Assembly: GCA_002337045.1 (NCBI GenBank)
Contig: DDFF01000016.1
Coordinates: 62,001 to 126,000, forward strand
Length of the DNA stretch: 64,000 nt
Direction: 5' to 3'
Origin: Bacteroidetes bacterium UBA1935
Lineage (GTDB): Bacteria > Bacteroidota > Bacteroidia > Chitinophagales > Chitinophagaceae
Below the pieces are notes generated by a model. That model was not told where the DNA came from, did no database searches, and was given only the letters and a program-made list of their open reading frames with translations. The first letter of the stretch is position 1. Every line of letters begins with the position of its first letter. Shown here piece after piece: positions 43,275-54,000 of the stretch. A program made the position numbers and the translations under genes.

Positions 43275-44537
43275 ATGAAGATAGGCATATTCACATACGG
43301 CACGCGTGGAGATTTGCAACCATATATAGCCATTGCACTGGGGCTGATGAAACGAGGCAATGAAGTAATCATTGCCGCTGCGGCAGACTTCAGGCAATTG
43401 GTTGAGGGATATGGTATTTCATTTCATCCGCTGTATGGAGAAGCAGAGCAGATGATGAATACCGAGGAAGCCAAAGCTATACTACAATCGGGCAATCAGC
43501 TGCAGTTGATGAAGTATTATTTCAGGTTTCTGCACAGCATAAGGCAGCCATTGCGCAAGAGCTACGAAGAGGCATTCAGCAAGGTGGATGGTATAGTTGC
43601 CAATTCTATGACGATACCTATAACAAGTGTACTGGCCGAGAAGTATAACAAGAAACTGGTGCTTACCTATTTTATGCCCCCTGTTGTAGAAACTGCTGCA
43701 TACCCGATTAGTGATTTTAATTTTCTGAATTTTGGCTGGTACAACAAGCTTACATACAGGCTGGCACAAAACATGTTCTGGAAATACATAAAAGATGATG
43801 TGAACGAATACAGGATAGAGCAGGGGATGGAACCGCTACAAACAAACCTGATAAAAGCACTTGACAGTAAATGCACACCTGACTTGTATTGCATCAGCAA
43901 GCATCTGATACCGCAACCTGCAGACTGGCAAAGCCATCATAAGATGACGGGGTTTGTAAGTGTAGAACAGGCACATCGCAACGGGCATATGCAAGAGCAG
44001 CTGCGCGAGGATTTGAAAGCTTGGCTGGATGAAGGCGATGCGCCCGTTTACATAGGCTTTGGCAGCAATGCCGTTGGCGATGCAGCGAAAATAATAGCAA
44101 TAATAGAGCGCGTTTTGCAAGAAACCAATTACAGGGTTTTGTTCTGCACAGGATGGGCGGTGTACGATAATATGCCCAAGCACAAACATCTGTATGTAGC
44201 AAAGTATGTGAATCATGAGTTGGTGTTTCCCTATTGCAGTGTAGGTGTATTTCATGGTGGTGCGGGTACATTTGCAGCTATGCTGAGGCATGGACTGCCA
44301 GTGGTGATAGTATCGTTTTACACAGACCAACCCACATGGGGAAAGATAGCTGTAAAGAAACAGTTGGGTACACATGTACCATACAAACAGCTAAGTTTTG
44401 AAAGATTAAAGACGGCTATTGCCAGCGCAGATAACGAAACGGTAAGAACGAACGTAAAGAGGATGGGACAGGCCATTGTTGCTGAGAATGGCTTGGAGAA
44501 TGTACTGCACGAGATAGAAGTAGGATTGTATAGCTAA
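43275..44537 (+). CDS. UDP-sugar-dependent glycosyltransferase (GT1/GT28-like)
   Basis: From ATG 43275 it is 420 residues. The N-terminal Rossmann domain begins MKIGIFTYGTRGDLQPYIAIALGLMKRG, the sterol/MGT-type opening. The C-terminal donor-binding domain has PVYIGFGSNAVGD and FHGGAGTFAAMLRHGLPVVIV followed by DQPTWGK, the PSPG-like box. The acceptor is probably a lipid, sterol or macrolide. The exact sugar is unknown. Confidence 0.9.
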   Translation: MKIGIFTYGTRGDLQPYIAIALGLMKRGNEVIIAAAADFRQLVEGYGISFHPLYGEAEQMMNTEEAKAILQSGNQLQLMKYYFRFLHSIRQPLRKSYEEAFSKVDGIVANSMTIPITSVLAEKYNKKLVLTYFMPPVVETAAYPISDFNFLNFGWYNKLTYRLAQNMFWKYIKDDVNEYRIEQGMEPLQTNLIKALDSKCTPDLYCISKHLIPQPADWQSHHKMTGFVSVEQAHRNGHMQEQLREDLKAWLDEGDAPVYIGFGSNAVGDAAKIIAIIERVLQETNYRVLFCTGWAVYDNMPKHKHLYVAKYVNHELVFPYCSVGVFHGGAGTFAAMLRHGLPVVIVSFYTDQPTWGKIAVKKQLGTHVPYKQLSFERLKTAIASADNETVRTNVKRMGQAIVAENGLENVLHEIEVGLYS

Positions 44538-44546
44538 GTAAAACGA

Positions 44547-44578
44547 AACGCCCCTCAACAGTGGGGCGTTATTATTGA
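44547..44578. terminator. Intrinsic terminator
   Basis: AACGCCCC and GGGGCGTT form a stem, then TATTATT. It separates convergent genes. Confidence 0.7.
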
Positions 44579-44592
44579 TAAATATTATTGCA

Positions 44593-45450
44593 TTACAATA
44601 AAGACATCGTAATGTGAAACAGTATGTAGCGATATAGTACTGTAGCAGCTATTGTAGATGCCAGCATCAGTATGCCTGCTATAGTGCTGTATATCCAAGA
44701 GGTTTTGTATACTCTTCTGATAGCCAATGTGAGGTACAGACCAATGAAAGCAAATACGGGATATAATACACTTGGAGAGTTAACATCTATTGTTGGCCGT
44801 AGCCTGAAAATTTTGATAAGTATGAAGAATACCAGCCATAGCATATACGGGGCTATGAGCAAGAGTACAAAAACCAGAAAGTTGACATATTCCGTTGCAA
44901 AGACGACATGATCGAAATAATATCTGCCGGGCTTGTAGAGGAATATGGATAGTGGTATGGAGAATATAAATATGAGCACAAAGAGCATCATCTTGGATAC
45001 TTTTGATGTTTCATGGTTGTACATGTCTTCCATGGTCTTCTGATCCCAGTGCTTTGCCGCCATTTTAGCTTCTACCTTTTTTACCGCCATTGCAGAATAT
45101 GGCTGGCCTGTGGTCTGCGACACGTACTTGGAGTTGAGCGCATCTACCGGCATGATAAGCAGATACAAAAGGTTGCCTATGAAGAACAGGGATAACGGGC
45201 TGGTGTACATCTTCCTGCGCCCTGCCAGATGCTCGGATGTAAGAAAACCGGGTTTGATAATCAGGTACTTCAACGATTTAAGAAACTTGCTGTCTGCATG
45301 GGTGAGGATATGAATAAACTCCTCGAAAAAGTGCATGACACTCTTATCTTTTTCATTCAGTTTCTTTTCGCCGCACTGGCTGCAAAACTTGCCGTGAAGC
45401 GCTGCGCCGCATGATGCACAAGTGTTTTGGGTAGATTGCTGTTCCTGCAT
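44593..45450 (-). CDS. DUF3667 membrane protein
   Basis: The 285-residue protein has a zinc ribbon (CASC at 11-14 and CSQCGE at 24-28) and the DUF3667 signature: FFEEFIHILTHADSKFLKSLKYLIIKPGFL, then LAGRRKMYTSPLSLFF. Four membrane helices follow. It is a distant paralogue of the 19033-19773 gene. The function is unknown. Confidence 0.85.
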   Translation of the reverse strand: MQEQQSTQNTCASCGAALHGKFCSQCGEKKLNEKDKSVMHFFEEFIHILTHADSKFLKSLKYLIIKPGFLTSEHLAGRRKMYTSPLSLFFIGNLLYLLIMPVDALNSKYVSQTTGQPYSAMAVKKVEAKMAAKHWDQKTMEDMYNHETSKVSKMMLFVLIFIFSIPLSIFLYKPGRYYFDHVVFATEYVNFLVFVLLLIAPYMLWLVFFILIKIFRLRPTIDVNSPSVLYPVFAFIGLYLTLAIRRVYKTSWIYSTIAGILMLASTIAATVLYRYILFHITMSLL

Positions 45451-45546
45451 GGGTTTAAATATACTAAAATATAGAAACCTTGCAGTGCGCTTAGTATGCA
45501 GAAGGGGTTTTGAAACAGCTATATAGAGAGCACTTGTTCAAATAAA

Positions 45547-45578
45547 AGAAGCCTCGCAATGTGCGAGGCTTCTTTTAT
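45547..45578. terminator. Bidirectional terminator
   Basis: AGAAGCCTCGCA and TGCGAGGCTTCT form a stem, then TTTTATTT. It resembles the GCCTCGCA hairpins of repeat B but is not flanked by the rest of that repeat. Confidence 0.8.
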
Positions 45579-45582
45579 TTAG

Positions 45583-45792
45583 TTATCTCAATGAAACCCT
45601 TTTGGCAGGTGGTTCATTCAGTATTTCTACAAATCGTTTTTCCAGTATCGATTTAAAGGCATCGCAACAGGTAGCATAAACCAGTTCATCGCCAACGCGG
45701 GTGATGGAAGGCAGCTTCAGATGCACTCTGCAGTTCATCTTTGATAATTCAATACGTACATGCCCGATGTCTTTCGTTTTCACTTTTTCCAT
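45583..45792 (-). CDS. Small hypothetical protein, probably coupled to the cold-shock gene
   Basis: The 69-residue basic protein has a beta-rich middle (GHVRIELSKMNCRVHLKLPSI) and a helical end. It lies 35 bases after the cold-shock-domain gene on the same strand. No family is recognised. Confidence 0.6.
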   Translation of the reverse strand: MEKVKTKDIGHVRIELSKMNCRVHLKLPSITRVGDELVYATCCDAFKSILEKRFVEILNEPPAKRVSLR

Positions 45793-45826
45793 ACCTGTTT
45801 GTTTTAAAAAATGTGTAAAAAAACTA

Positions 45827-46276
45827 CTATCCTACTTTCACTACCTTGATGGCGCTGAGGCCTCTCTGTGTGTGCTCTATTTCAAAAGTTACTTTATCTC
45901 CTTTGTCAATAGGTGCAGACAGATTGTTGATGTGTACAAAAACACTTTCGTTGGTAGCATTGTCGTTGATGAAGCCGTAGCCTTTTGCACCATCAAAAAA
46001 CTTAACCACTCCGTTTCGCACAGCACTTATTACTTCTCTGTCTTCTAGTTTGGGAATACCTATTTGTATAGACGATGCGTCTATTTCTCTTTTTTTCTTA
46101 GGATCGGGTGGTGTATCGGTGAAGTTGCCGTTTTCATCTATATACACCATCATGGCGTCAAGGCTTTTGCCTTTATCGTTATTGCTCTTCCGCTCGGTTT
46201 TTTTCTCTTCTTTGTCTTGCTTTTTCTTTTGTTTTTTCTTTTCTCTTTCTTTTTTACCGAACGTTTCCTGACCCAT
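45827..46276 (-). CDS. Cold-shock-domain RNA-binding protein with lysine-rich N-terminus
   Basis: The 149-residue protein has a basic and acidic, Lys/Glu-rich N-terminal tail (about 5-45). A short linker and a C-terminal cold-shock domain (about 85-149) follow. The RNA-binding motifs are GVVKFFDGAKGYGFI (RNP1 KGYGFI) and SVFVHINNL (RNP2 VFVHI). This layout is common in Bacteroidota. It is an RNA chaperone. The next gene is 35 bases downstream. Confidence 0.88.
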   Translation of the reverse strand: MGQETFGKKEREKKKQKKKQDKEEKKTERKSNNDKGKSLDAMMVYIDENGNFTDTPPDPKKKREIDASSIQIGIPKLEDREVISAVRNGVVKFFDGAKGYGFINDNATNESVFVHINNLSAPIDKGDKVTFEIEHTQRGLSAIKVVKVG

Positions 46277-46595
46277 GTACTGATAATTGATTTATTGCAA
46301 AGGTCGGCAATTATTATCAATATGTGGAAAAATAAAAATATTTAACCCACAGTATATAAAATTGTCGCAAATCGCTTGTATTTCAACATTTAACAGACAG
46401 GGTTTTGAAAGTGCTATAAGCCGCTATCGTGCCATGAACAACAATATCAACAATTAAATAACTATGAGATTTATTAATATCAATATTAAGCCATTGGAAA
46501 GCAATCGCTTTTAGATAATAAATAATTTTTATCCGTTTAATAGGTCTACCTTACATATACCGCCGGTTATGCTATCGGCGGATAAATAAAATACC
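46277..46595. other. 318-bp intergenic region with a 5' hairpin
   Basis: The region is AT-rich and noncoding between divergent genes. Just upstream of the fasciclin start there is an inverted repeat CCGCCG(gttatgctat)CGGCGG at 46560-46581, 14 bases before ATG 46596. It could form an mRNA hairpin near the ribosome site. A 16-codon frame at 46464-46514 is present but unsupported. Confidence 0.4.
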
Positions 46596-47006
46596 ATGTC
46601 AAATATTGTAGATGTTGTGGTGGCTGACAAAAACTTAGCTACTATGTCGAAGAGTGTAAAAGCTGCGGGATTGGATACGGTGCTTTCTCAAAAAGGCCCC
46701 TTTACCATATTTGCACCCACAGAAATAGCATTTGGTAAATTGGCTGGTGGCACGCTGGAAAATTTGTTAAAAACAGACAATAAAGAAAGGCTTACTACAC
46801 TACTGAATCATCATGTAGTAGAAGGCATTACCAACTTTAAAGATTTTAAGGACAATCAAAAACTGGTGACGGTGAATGGCAGAGAACTGACTGTGAAAGT
46901 GGCTGATGGTAAAGTGACCATCAACGGCGCTACGTTGCAGGGGCGCGATAGTGAAGGCTCAAATGGTGTAGTCCATTCGCTGGATACGGTTATTGAAATG
47001 AAATAG
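46596..47006 (+). CDS. Fasciclin (FAS1) domain protein
   Basis: The 136-residue single FAS1 domain has TVLSQKGPFTIFAPTEIAF (H1 region), LTTLLNHHVVEG and the YH-like motif. It ends SNGVVHSLDTVIEMK (H2 region). There is no signal peptide, which is unusual because most FAS1 proteins are exported, so it may be cytoplasmic. Single gene. Confidence 0.9.
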   Translation: MSNIVDVVVADKNLATMSKSVKAAGLDTVLSQKGPFTIFAPTEIAFGKLAGGTLENLLKTDNKERLTTLLNHHVVEGITNFKDFKDNQKLVTVNGRELTVKVADGKVTINGATLQGRDSEGSNGVVHSLDTVIEMK

Positions 47007-47030
47007 CCGCACAGCTAAGACACTAAAAGA

Positions 47031-47059
47031 AAGCCACCATTACTACAGGTGGCTTTTTT
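47031..47059 (+). terminator. Intrinsic terminator
   Basis: AAGCCACC and GGTGGCTT form a stem, then T6. Confidence 0.85.
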
Positions 47060-47106
47060 CATTCCTTTTTAAAATAAAAAAATACAAGCAGCCCGCCAGG
47101 GCCAAT

Positions 47107-47736
47107 ATGTCTATGAGCAGATCAAACATACTTGATACTAAAAGAATACAGTCGTTGACAGATGCCACATTTGCGGTGGCCATGACGATACTGATTCTGG
47201 ATGTAAAAATACCGAGGAACCTTTCCAATACTAGTCTTACAAGTTATTTTCTGCACAAGAGCCTGCCCGAATTGCTGATATATGTGCTCAGCTTTGTTAC
47301 GCTGGGTATCTTCTGGATAGGTTCGCAGTTTCACCACCACCTTATCATATATACAGACAGGGTAAGCAGCTGGCTGAATATCTTTTTTCTGATGGTCATC
47401 TGCATGATACCATTTTCTGCAGGTTTCCTGAGCGAGCACAAACACGAAAAGCTGAGCATAGTGGTGTATAGTGCCAACCTGATAGCTGCCAGCATACTCA
47501 ACTTGTTTATGCTTGCCTATGCGTGGAACAAAAAATACATCAAGCCACACTTTACAAAAAGGCATTACACAAACGCGATGAACAGGGTAATGATACCTGT
47601 GTACATGTATGGTGCCACCATTGTTATGTCTTTTCTGTTTCCTAAAGTTGCGCTGTATTTCCTGATACCGCCCATCATATTGCATATACTACCCGAATCG
47701 GCAAACAGGTCTATCAACAAGGCAAACCGCTACTAG
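47107..47736 (+). CDS. TMEM175/DUF1211 potassium-channel-like protein
   Basis: The 209-residue protein has six membrane helices. Helix 1 carries RIQSLTDATFAVAMTILILDVKIP, the (F)SD-type signature that lines the TMEM175 pore, with Thr-Asp here. Bacterial members form tetrameric, weakly selective K+ channels. A small gene follows 37 bases later. Confidence 0.87.
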   Translation: MSMSRSNILDTKRIQSLTDATFAVAMTILILDVKIPRNLSNTSLTSYFLHKSLPELLIYVLSFVTLGIFWIGSQFHHHLIIYTDRVSSWLNIFFLMVICMIPFSAGFLSEHKHEKLSIVVYSANLIAASILNLFMLAYAWNKKYIKPHFTKRHYTNAMNRVMIPVYMYGATIVMSFLFPKVALYFLIPPIILHILPESANRSINKANRY

Positions 47737-47772
47737 AACAATATACATTCAACATATAAAGAGCAGGAACAA

Positions 47773-48021
47773 ATGATAACAAGTATCGAAGTATTTGGAA
47801 AGATTAAAGAGTTGAACACGCGCACCTTCGGCTCGCTGAACCGTATTTTGCTGAGCGACATTGCGTTGGATTTATCCATACCGTCAGACCTGTTGCTGGT
47901 ATTTCTTACCGAATTGCAGGAAAAAGGTTTTATCCATATTCACAGAATACCGATTGTGTCTGTAAGCCTTACCAGCTTTGGAGCAAAGGAAGACAGCATG
48001 GATGATATTGATGGCGAATAA
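47773..48021 (+). CDS. Small hypothetical, possibly winged-helix protein
   Basis: The 82-residue protein has helices (GKIKELNTR, LLSDIALDLSIPSDLLLVFLTELQEKGFI) followed by a strand pair (HIHRIPIVSVSLTSFG). That order resembles a small winged helix. The evidence is weak. It is probably co-transcribed with the TMEM175 gene. Confidence 0.55.
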   Translation: MITSIEVFGKIKELNTRTFGSLNRILLSDIALDLSIPSDLLLVFLTELQEKGFIHIHRIPIVSVSLTSFGAKEDSMDDIDGE

Positions 48022-48164
48022 TAGAGGCTGAACGATAATGTTTCTGCATTGATATACCCATACAACCATCAACTGAAAAATATATTGAGGTAATTTTTAT
48101 TGCCCCCCTGTAGAAGCGGATGCCCGCCCCGAGTTGGTGTACATCACCAACATGTTATAATGCA

Positions 48165-48196
48165 AAGCGCCCCGCAAGTTGTGGGGCGCTTTTATT
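48165..48196 (+). terminator. Intrinsic terminator
   Basis: AAGCGCCCCGCA and TGTGGGGCGCTT form a stem, then TTTATTG. The surrounding 300 bases hold no other feature. Confidence 0.75.
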
Positions 48197-48325
48197 GTTG
48201 AAACTAATGTGTGAATCAACTAATCAATTTAGTATTCTTGTTGGGATTCTATCGTTTCCTTTTATGGTAAATTTGAATGGTAGCTTTCGGTAAGAGGAAG
48301 TTAATGACTCACAGAGTAGGGATTG

Positions 48326-48712
48326 TTATTTTTTACCTCGTATTATACCAGTAGTATCATTTGTATCAGGGCTGAAAAATTTAAATTCATTTGTTTGTTG
48401 TATTTGAATAGCTATCCTACCACAGTTTTCGCATTCGAAAATGTCTTGTGTAGTATTAATCAGTTTACGGCCGAGTAAATCATGTATCATAGAAGAGTTC
48501 TTTACATTCGTAGGGTACGAGTTTCCGAGGTTCGTATTTATCCAACTGATACGATTATTCAATTCTAACGCATTTATTAAAGAGTCAATACTGGTTGTCA
48601 AAAATGTTGATACATCATCTAGATGCGTATCAGGTAGTATGTACCCTTTGTAACTGATATTGTCAGTTTGGTCAATAATATGATGTCCACAAATGCATTT
48701 CAGTTTGCTCAT
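48326..48712 (-). CDS. Hypothetical protein with CxCGHH and CENC motifs
   Basis: The 128-residue protein begins MSKLKCICGHHIIDQTDN and has a second pair (CENCGR) near residue 95, which together could bind zinc. The middle is helical (TFLTTSIDSLINALELNNR). No family is recognised. Stand-alone gene in an AT-rich stretch. Confidence 0.6.
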   Translation of the reverse strand: MSKLKCICGHHIIDQTDNISYKGYILPDTHLDDVSTFLTTSIDSLINALELNNRISWINTNLGNSYPTNVKNSSMIHDLLGRKLINTTQDIFECENCGRIAIQIQQTNEFKFFSPDTNDTTGIIRGKK

Positions 48713-48881
48713 AGTTTCACGTTTACTACAGTATGCAATATATGTATTAGATAGCGATGATAGTAAAGACTGTTATCATACAGCAAATCGGGATATTTGC
48801 ATCCTTTTCAACGTAGCCAGAGGCTATGCGAGCAATAATAAGCACTTACTATAAGATATATTAGTTTTACATTTTAATACT

Positions 48882-49148
48882 ATGAGATATCAAGTAGAAA
48901 GGGTTATTTATGAAATAGTTAAAAAGAAACCTTATCCAACGGTTAGGGAAATTGTAATAACCTTAGAACCAAGAGATATTATATTAGCTGGAGTACACCC
49001 CGATGATGAAGACAATAATGATGAAATATACGGTCACTATGAATTGACATTGGACCAAATTGAAAAGATTAAAGAATTCATGAAAGCGGATTTCAGTGTT
49101 GACTATGATAAGTATCTGTATGTTTTGGGTTGTTACCAGAAAGGATAA
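48882..49148 (+). CDS. Hypothetical protein
   Basis: The 88-residue protein has a strand-rich start and an acidic loop (HPDDEDNNDEIYG). The end is helical. No family is recognised. It is convergent with the Fhs gene, with a shared terminator between. Confidence 0.55.
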   Translation: MRYQVERVIYEIVKKKPYPTVREIVITLEPRDIILAGVHPDDEDNNDEIYGHYELTLDQIEKIKEFMKADFSVDYDKYLYVLGCYQKG

Positions 49149-49206
49149 TAAATTCTAAGTTTCAGTGCTTTCGCAATAATATTTTTCAATTTATCTTATG
49201 TAAAAA

Positions 49207-49231
49207 TAGAGCCTACTTCTAGTAGGCTCTA
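49207..49231. terminator. Hairpin between convergent genes
   Basis: TAGAGCCTACT(tct)AGTAGGCTCTA is a perfect stem between 48882-49148 and the Fhs gene. It has only a short T-run. Confidence 0.55.
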
Positions 49232-49251
49232 TAGTGGATGTGTAATAATCT

Positions 49252-50919
49252 CTAACTCAATCCGTCAATCTCACCATTCACCAGTTTGATGCGGAATGCC
49301 TGAGGGTCTTCGGGAAGCCCCGGCATACGCATGATGTCTCCCGCAACAGCTACGATGAAGCCTGCGCCTGCATTGATAACAAGATCGCGGATGTTGATGG
49401 TAAAACCTTCTGGTGCGTTGATGCGTGTCTGGTCGTCTGTAAATGAATATTGTGTTTTGGCAATGCAGATAGGCAGTTTATCCCAGCCGCGTTTTGCAAA
49501 CGATTTCATTTTTGTTTCGGCAGCAGAACCGAATGTTACTTTGGCAGCACGATATATTTTCGTTGCTATCTTTTCTATTTTGGTTTGTATGCTGTCTTCG
49601 AGGTCGTACGTAAAGTTGATGTCTTTAGACGGATTGTTCTCGATGATGTCTACCAGTTTCTGTGCTAGCTCTGCAGCACCCTCACCACCTTTTGTAAAGG
49701 CATTGTTGATGGCAAATGCCACACCCTGTTTGTTGCACCAATTGCTGAGATAGCTTATTTCTTCTTCGGTATCAAAATGGAATTTGTTGAAAGACACCAC
49801 TACACTCTGCCCGAAGTTTTTCATATTCTCTATGTGGCGTTGCAGATTTGGTAGCCCTGCAATCATAGCATCCAGATTAGGTTTCGATATTTCTGCAGCA
49901 GGCACACCGCCATGCAGTTTCAGTGCCTGTGTGGTAACAACAATAATCGTTGCCTTAGGGCGCAGTCCGCTGTAGCGACATTTGATGTCGAGAAATTTCT
50001 CTGCACCCAGGTCGCTACCAAAGCCCGATTCTGTAACCACATAATCATTGCAACTCATAGCCATTTTTGTAGCCAGTATAGAATTGCAACCATGTGCTAT
50101 GTTGGCAAACGGACCACCGTGTATAAAGGCCGGTGTGTTTTCTGTGGTCTGCACCAGATTAGGCAGTATCGCATCTTTCAGCAGTACGGTAATGGCTTCT
50201 GCCACGCCGAGGTCTTTTACCGTGAAAGGTGTTTTGTCGTATCGGTAACCAAGTACGATGCGTTCTATACGCGCCTGCAAATCATCGAGGCTGGTAGCAA
50301 GGCACAGCAGCGCCATGATTTCTGATGCGGGGGTAATATCAAAACCTGCTTCCTGTGGTATGCCATTGGCATTGCCGCCAAGCCCTGTTACTATGTTGCG
50401 CAGCGAGCGGTCGTTAACGTCGAGCACACGGCGCCATACAAGGCGGTCGAGCACTTTGTCTGTACCACTATGCTGAAACTGATAGTTATCGAGCAATGCA
50501 CTAATCATATTGTTAGCGCAAGTGATGGCATGGAAATCGCCCGTAAAGTGCAGGTTGATATCTTCCATCGGCAATACCTGTGCATAGCCGCCACCCGCAG
50601 CACCGCCCTTCATACCGAAGCAAGGGCCGAGGCTTGGTTCGCGCAGCGCAACAGCTGCTTTTTTGCCTATATAGTTGAGGCCAAGCGATGCCGATACACT
50701 GGTTACAGTTTTGCCCACACCTGCTTTGTTGGGTGTGATGGCAGTAACCAATATGAGGTTGCTTTTTTTGATTTTTTCTTCATCAAGATAGCTGAGTGGT
50801 ACTTTGGCTTTGGTGCGACCGTAAGGGATGATGTCGTCTGGGTTGATGCCTACATTACTTGCTATTTCGCTGATAGGCTTCAGCTTGGCAGCTCTCGAAA
50901 TTTCGATGTCGGAAAGCAT
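49252..50919 (-). CDS. fhs: Formate-tetrahydrofolate ligase
   Basis: The 555-residue, full-length protein ligates formate to tetrahydrofolate with ATP, giving 10-formyl-THF for one-carbon metabolism. The P-loop region ITPNKAGVGKTVTSVSASLGL is modified in the manner of this family. The diagnostic LREPSLGPCFGMKGGAAGGGYAQVLPMEDINLHFTGD region is intact, as is the C-terminal MPGLPEDPQA. It is cytoplasmic and a single-gene unit. Confidence 0.97.
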   Translation of the reverse strand: MLSDIEISRAAKLKPISEIASNVGINPDDIIPYGRTKAKVPLSYLDEEKIKKSNLILVTAITPNKAGVGKTVTSVSASLGLNYIGKKAAVALREPSLGPCFGMKGGAAGGGYAQVLPMEDINLHFTGDFHAITCANNMISALLDNYQFQHSGTDKVLDRLVWRRVLDVNDRSLRNIVTGLGGNANGIPQEAGFDITPASEIMALLCLATSLDDLQARIERIVLGYRYDKTPFTVKDLGVAEAITVLLKDAILPNLVQTTENTPAFIHGGPFANIAHGCNSILATKMAMSCNDYVVTESGFGSDLGAEKFLDIKCRYSGLRPKATIIVVTTQALKLHGGVPAAEISKPNLDAMIAGLPNLQRHIENMKNFGQSVVVSFNKFHFDTEEEISYLSNWCNKQGVAFAINNAFTKGGEGAAELAQKLVDIIENNPSKDINFTYDLEDSIQTKIEKIATKIYRAAKVTFGSAAETKMKSFAKRGWDKLPICIAKTQYSFTDDQTRINAPEGFTINIRDLVINAGAGFIVAVAGDIMRMPGLPEDPQAFRIKLVNGEIDGLS

Positions 50920-50983
50920 AAACTATTTATGTTTAGTTACTTGAAGATAACTATTTATTACAGCATGTTTGCCTGCATGTAAT

Positions 50984-51010
50984 AAAAAAGCCGCCCGGTA
51001 GGGGCGGCTT
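50984..51010 (-). terminator. Terminator of the large secreted-protein gene
   Basis: AAGCCGCCC and GGGCGGCTT form a stem. On the minus strand it is followed by TTTTTTA. Confidence 0.85.
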
Positions 51011-51031
51011 TTGCGGTTTTACTATTTAAAA

Positions 51032-54000
51032 TTACAATTGCACTGTCAGTGAGATGGTTTCTACTTTGCCATCTATCATTACATTTACCCGATACACGCC
51101 ACTGGCCAGTTTGCCATAAGTGTACACAGTATGTTCCAGTTTCTTATTCTTAGGTGTTGCTTTTTCTGAGTGTACCAGCTTGCCACCTGAATCGAATATA
51201 CCGATTTCAACATCCTTATCGCTTGATACAGATGCAACAATTGTAAAGGTGCCTTTGTTCGGATTCGGGAATGCAAACAATACTTTGCCTGCCTGTTCCG
51301 GTTTTTCCAGTATATCTACCAATATGCTATCGCTTGACGAACATGTGCCTATGGTAGCTGTTACTTTGTAGTAGCCCGCCATCGATTTCAGTACACTGTT
51401 TACAGATGGTGTAAGCGTAGGCGCGCTGAAATTGTTAGGCCCCAGCCACAGGTAGTCTGTACCGGATTGCGGGTTTTCTACTTTCAGGCGCAGTATCTCG
51501 CCTACATATAGTGGCGTATTGCCTGTTACTACAGGTTTATCAGGTGTCAGATAAACAGTAACACGAGTAGTATCTTCTTTTTTACAGCCATTCAGGTCTA
51601 CTATTACTTTATAAACACCAGACGCGGCAGTGGCAGCACCAGTTAATACAGGGTTTTGAGAATTGCTGGTATACCCGTTAGGTCCGCTCCACGCGTAGGT
51701 AGCGCCTGTTGTAGGGTTGTTGGCATTCAACTGCAAATCTTTAGTGCTGCATATCGGACCATTGTTAATAGCATCTACCTGATTAGGAAGAGGTTTGACC
51801 AATACATCTACGGTATCTGTTGCTTTACAGCCATACTTGTTTGTATTTACAACAGCGTACTTGCCGCTTTGTGTTAGGGTAGCGTTAGCAACAACCGGCG
51901 ATTTTGAAGTGCTGCTGAAGCTGCCAGGTCCACTCCACGAATAGGTAGTGAGGGCAGCGGTATCATCTACATTCAGTTTTATACTATCGCCAGAGCATAG
52001 CGGATCTACATTGCTGATAGATGGGTTTGGTAATGGCCTTATATTAACCCTGCGCCTGATGGTAGGGCTAGGGCAGCCAAGTGCCGATACTGCTGTTAGC
52101 CTGTATTCCCCATCGTCTGTTATTGATGCATTAGGTATTGTAAGGTTTGCCGTCAGGCTGGGAGACATCAATGTTGGGTCTTGCCATACATAAGATACGC
52201 CCGGTGTATCGCAGAATGCTGTAAGCTTTATAGTGTCGCCACGGCAGATGCTTGTGTCGCCCAATATCTTAGGGGCGCTCGGGCTCATACCCACTGTTAC
52301 AAATACGGTGTCCTTCATTTTACAACCGTGGTTATCTGCTTCTACAATATAATTGCCCGTGTATGTATAGTTTACAGTTGCAGCAGGTATTATGGCGTTA
52401 TGGAAGGAGCTGGTAAAACCATTTGGTCCCGTCCATGAATAGTTATATGGCCATGTTGATGAATTAAAGTCATCTAGTACGATAGCGGTGTTTTCGCAAA
52501 TGGTATCTCTTGTAGAAAAGATGCCTGCAAGTGGTTTGTGGTATCGCCAGATGCTGATGTTTGGCCCTATGTGGTAAAATGTATCCTTAGGATTGGATGC
52601 TATTATACGTATACGGTACTTTTTAGCTTCGTATGCTGTAGCCGGTATTTTGCACGGCACATAGCCACTGGAATAAGAGTTTATAGAACCGATGGTGACA
52701 GGTGAGGTAAAATTGCCTGCACTGTCTGATAACTGAATGATGAAATCGTTCAGGCTGACAGCCAAGGATCGGGCAAAGTCTGTGATGGTAAAGTACTTTA
52801 CATACAGGCTATCGCCTGCACAAAGGTTTGTATCTACAAACGGCATTGCAATGGCTACGTTTGTGTCTGTTTCAAACTGTACCAGAAATGCTCTGGTGTC
52901 GGTCAGAGTGCCTGTAAAAGTATTCTGATGACCGTTGACTGCAATATTTGACGTGCTGAGTGTAGAACCACTCAGATATATCTTATTTCTGTTTATAACA
53001 CCCTTTACATCATATTCCCAATCACTACCGCCATAGTAAGTGCCCCATTTTTTTACACCGTCTGTAGTCCACCTCATCGCAAAACCATCGCATTCGGTGT
53101 ATTGTAACGGAACAGGGATGGGATTGGGTGGAGGGCCTGCATTTGTTGTCTGATATCCGTTTGGTGTTGCAATAAGCGATCTGCTACCTGCACTACCAAA
53201 CAGCCATAATGTGCCATCTGTAGAAAAATTCATGCTTGAAATATTGTCATTGCCCAAAGAGTCTCCCACGTATGTACCCCATTGGCGCTGGCCTGCTGCA
53301 TTAAATTTTACTACAAAACCATCGTATACTGCTTGCGGAGTAGCTCCCATATAGTTGGGCTGCGCACCATTGCTGGTAGCTATGCCCGTAGGGCTTAGTG
53401 TTCTGCCACCTACAAATATGTTATTAAAAGGGTCTACAGCAATCGATTTTATCTCATCATTGTTATAGCCACCATAATAACTACCTAATAGTTTAGAGCC
53501 TCCGGAATTGAACTTCATAAAAAAACCATCGCCGAAGCCACCACCTATCAGCGGCTGGTGAGCGCTAGTGCCTGCTATGCCGCCGGTAGTACTTACGGTG
53601 TCTTGTGTAAAGCCACAGATGTATACATTATTTGCTAGGTCTGTTGTTATGTTATTCACCTTGCCGCGAACATAAGTACCCCACTGACGGGCACCTGAGG
53701 GATTGTATTTAACTAAGAATCCGGCTGCCAGCGTATTAAGGAATGCGCCGGATGTTGCAATATTGTTGGTGCTGAGCGTAACACCGCCTATGTAAATATT
53801 GTTTTGATTGTCTGTTGCAACTGCATAAGACTCTTCGGAGTATAAACCACCCATGAAAGTGCCGAACACGATAGCGCCATTAGATGCAAATTTTGCCACG
53901 AAAGCATCGAGGTCGTAGACCGTAACGAGCAACTGGCTGGCATTTAATGGTTGCTGTGCGCCTGATGTTGACAAGCCGCTAGAGCTGTTGGTATGACCTG

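Noticed and set aside
45547..45578. Third copy of repeat B
   Set aside because: Only the GCCTCGCA hairpin is shared. The flanking TGTTGGTATAACTT tail is absent, so it is an ordinary terminator.
46464..46514. 16-codon frame MRFININIKPLESNRF
   Set aside because: It is an AT-rich intergenic run with no conservation or ribosome-site evidence. A chance frame is likely.
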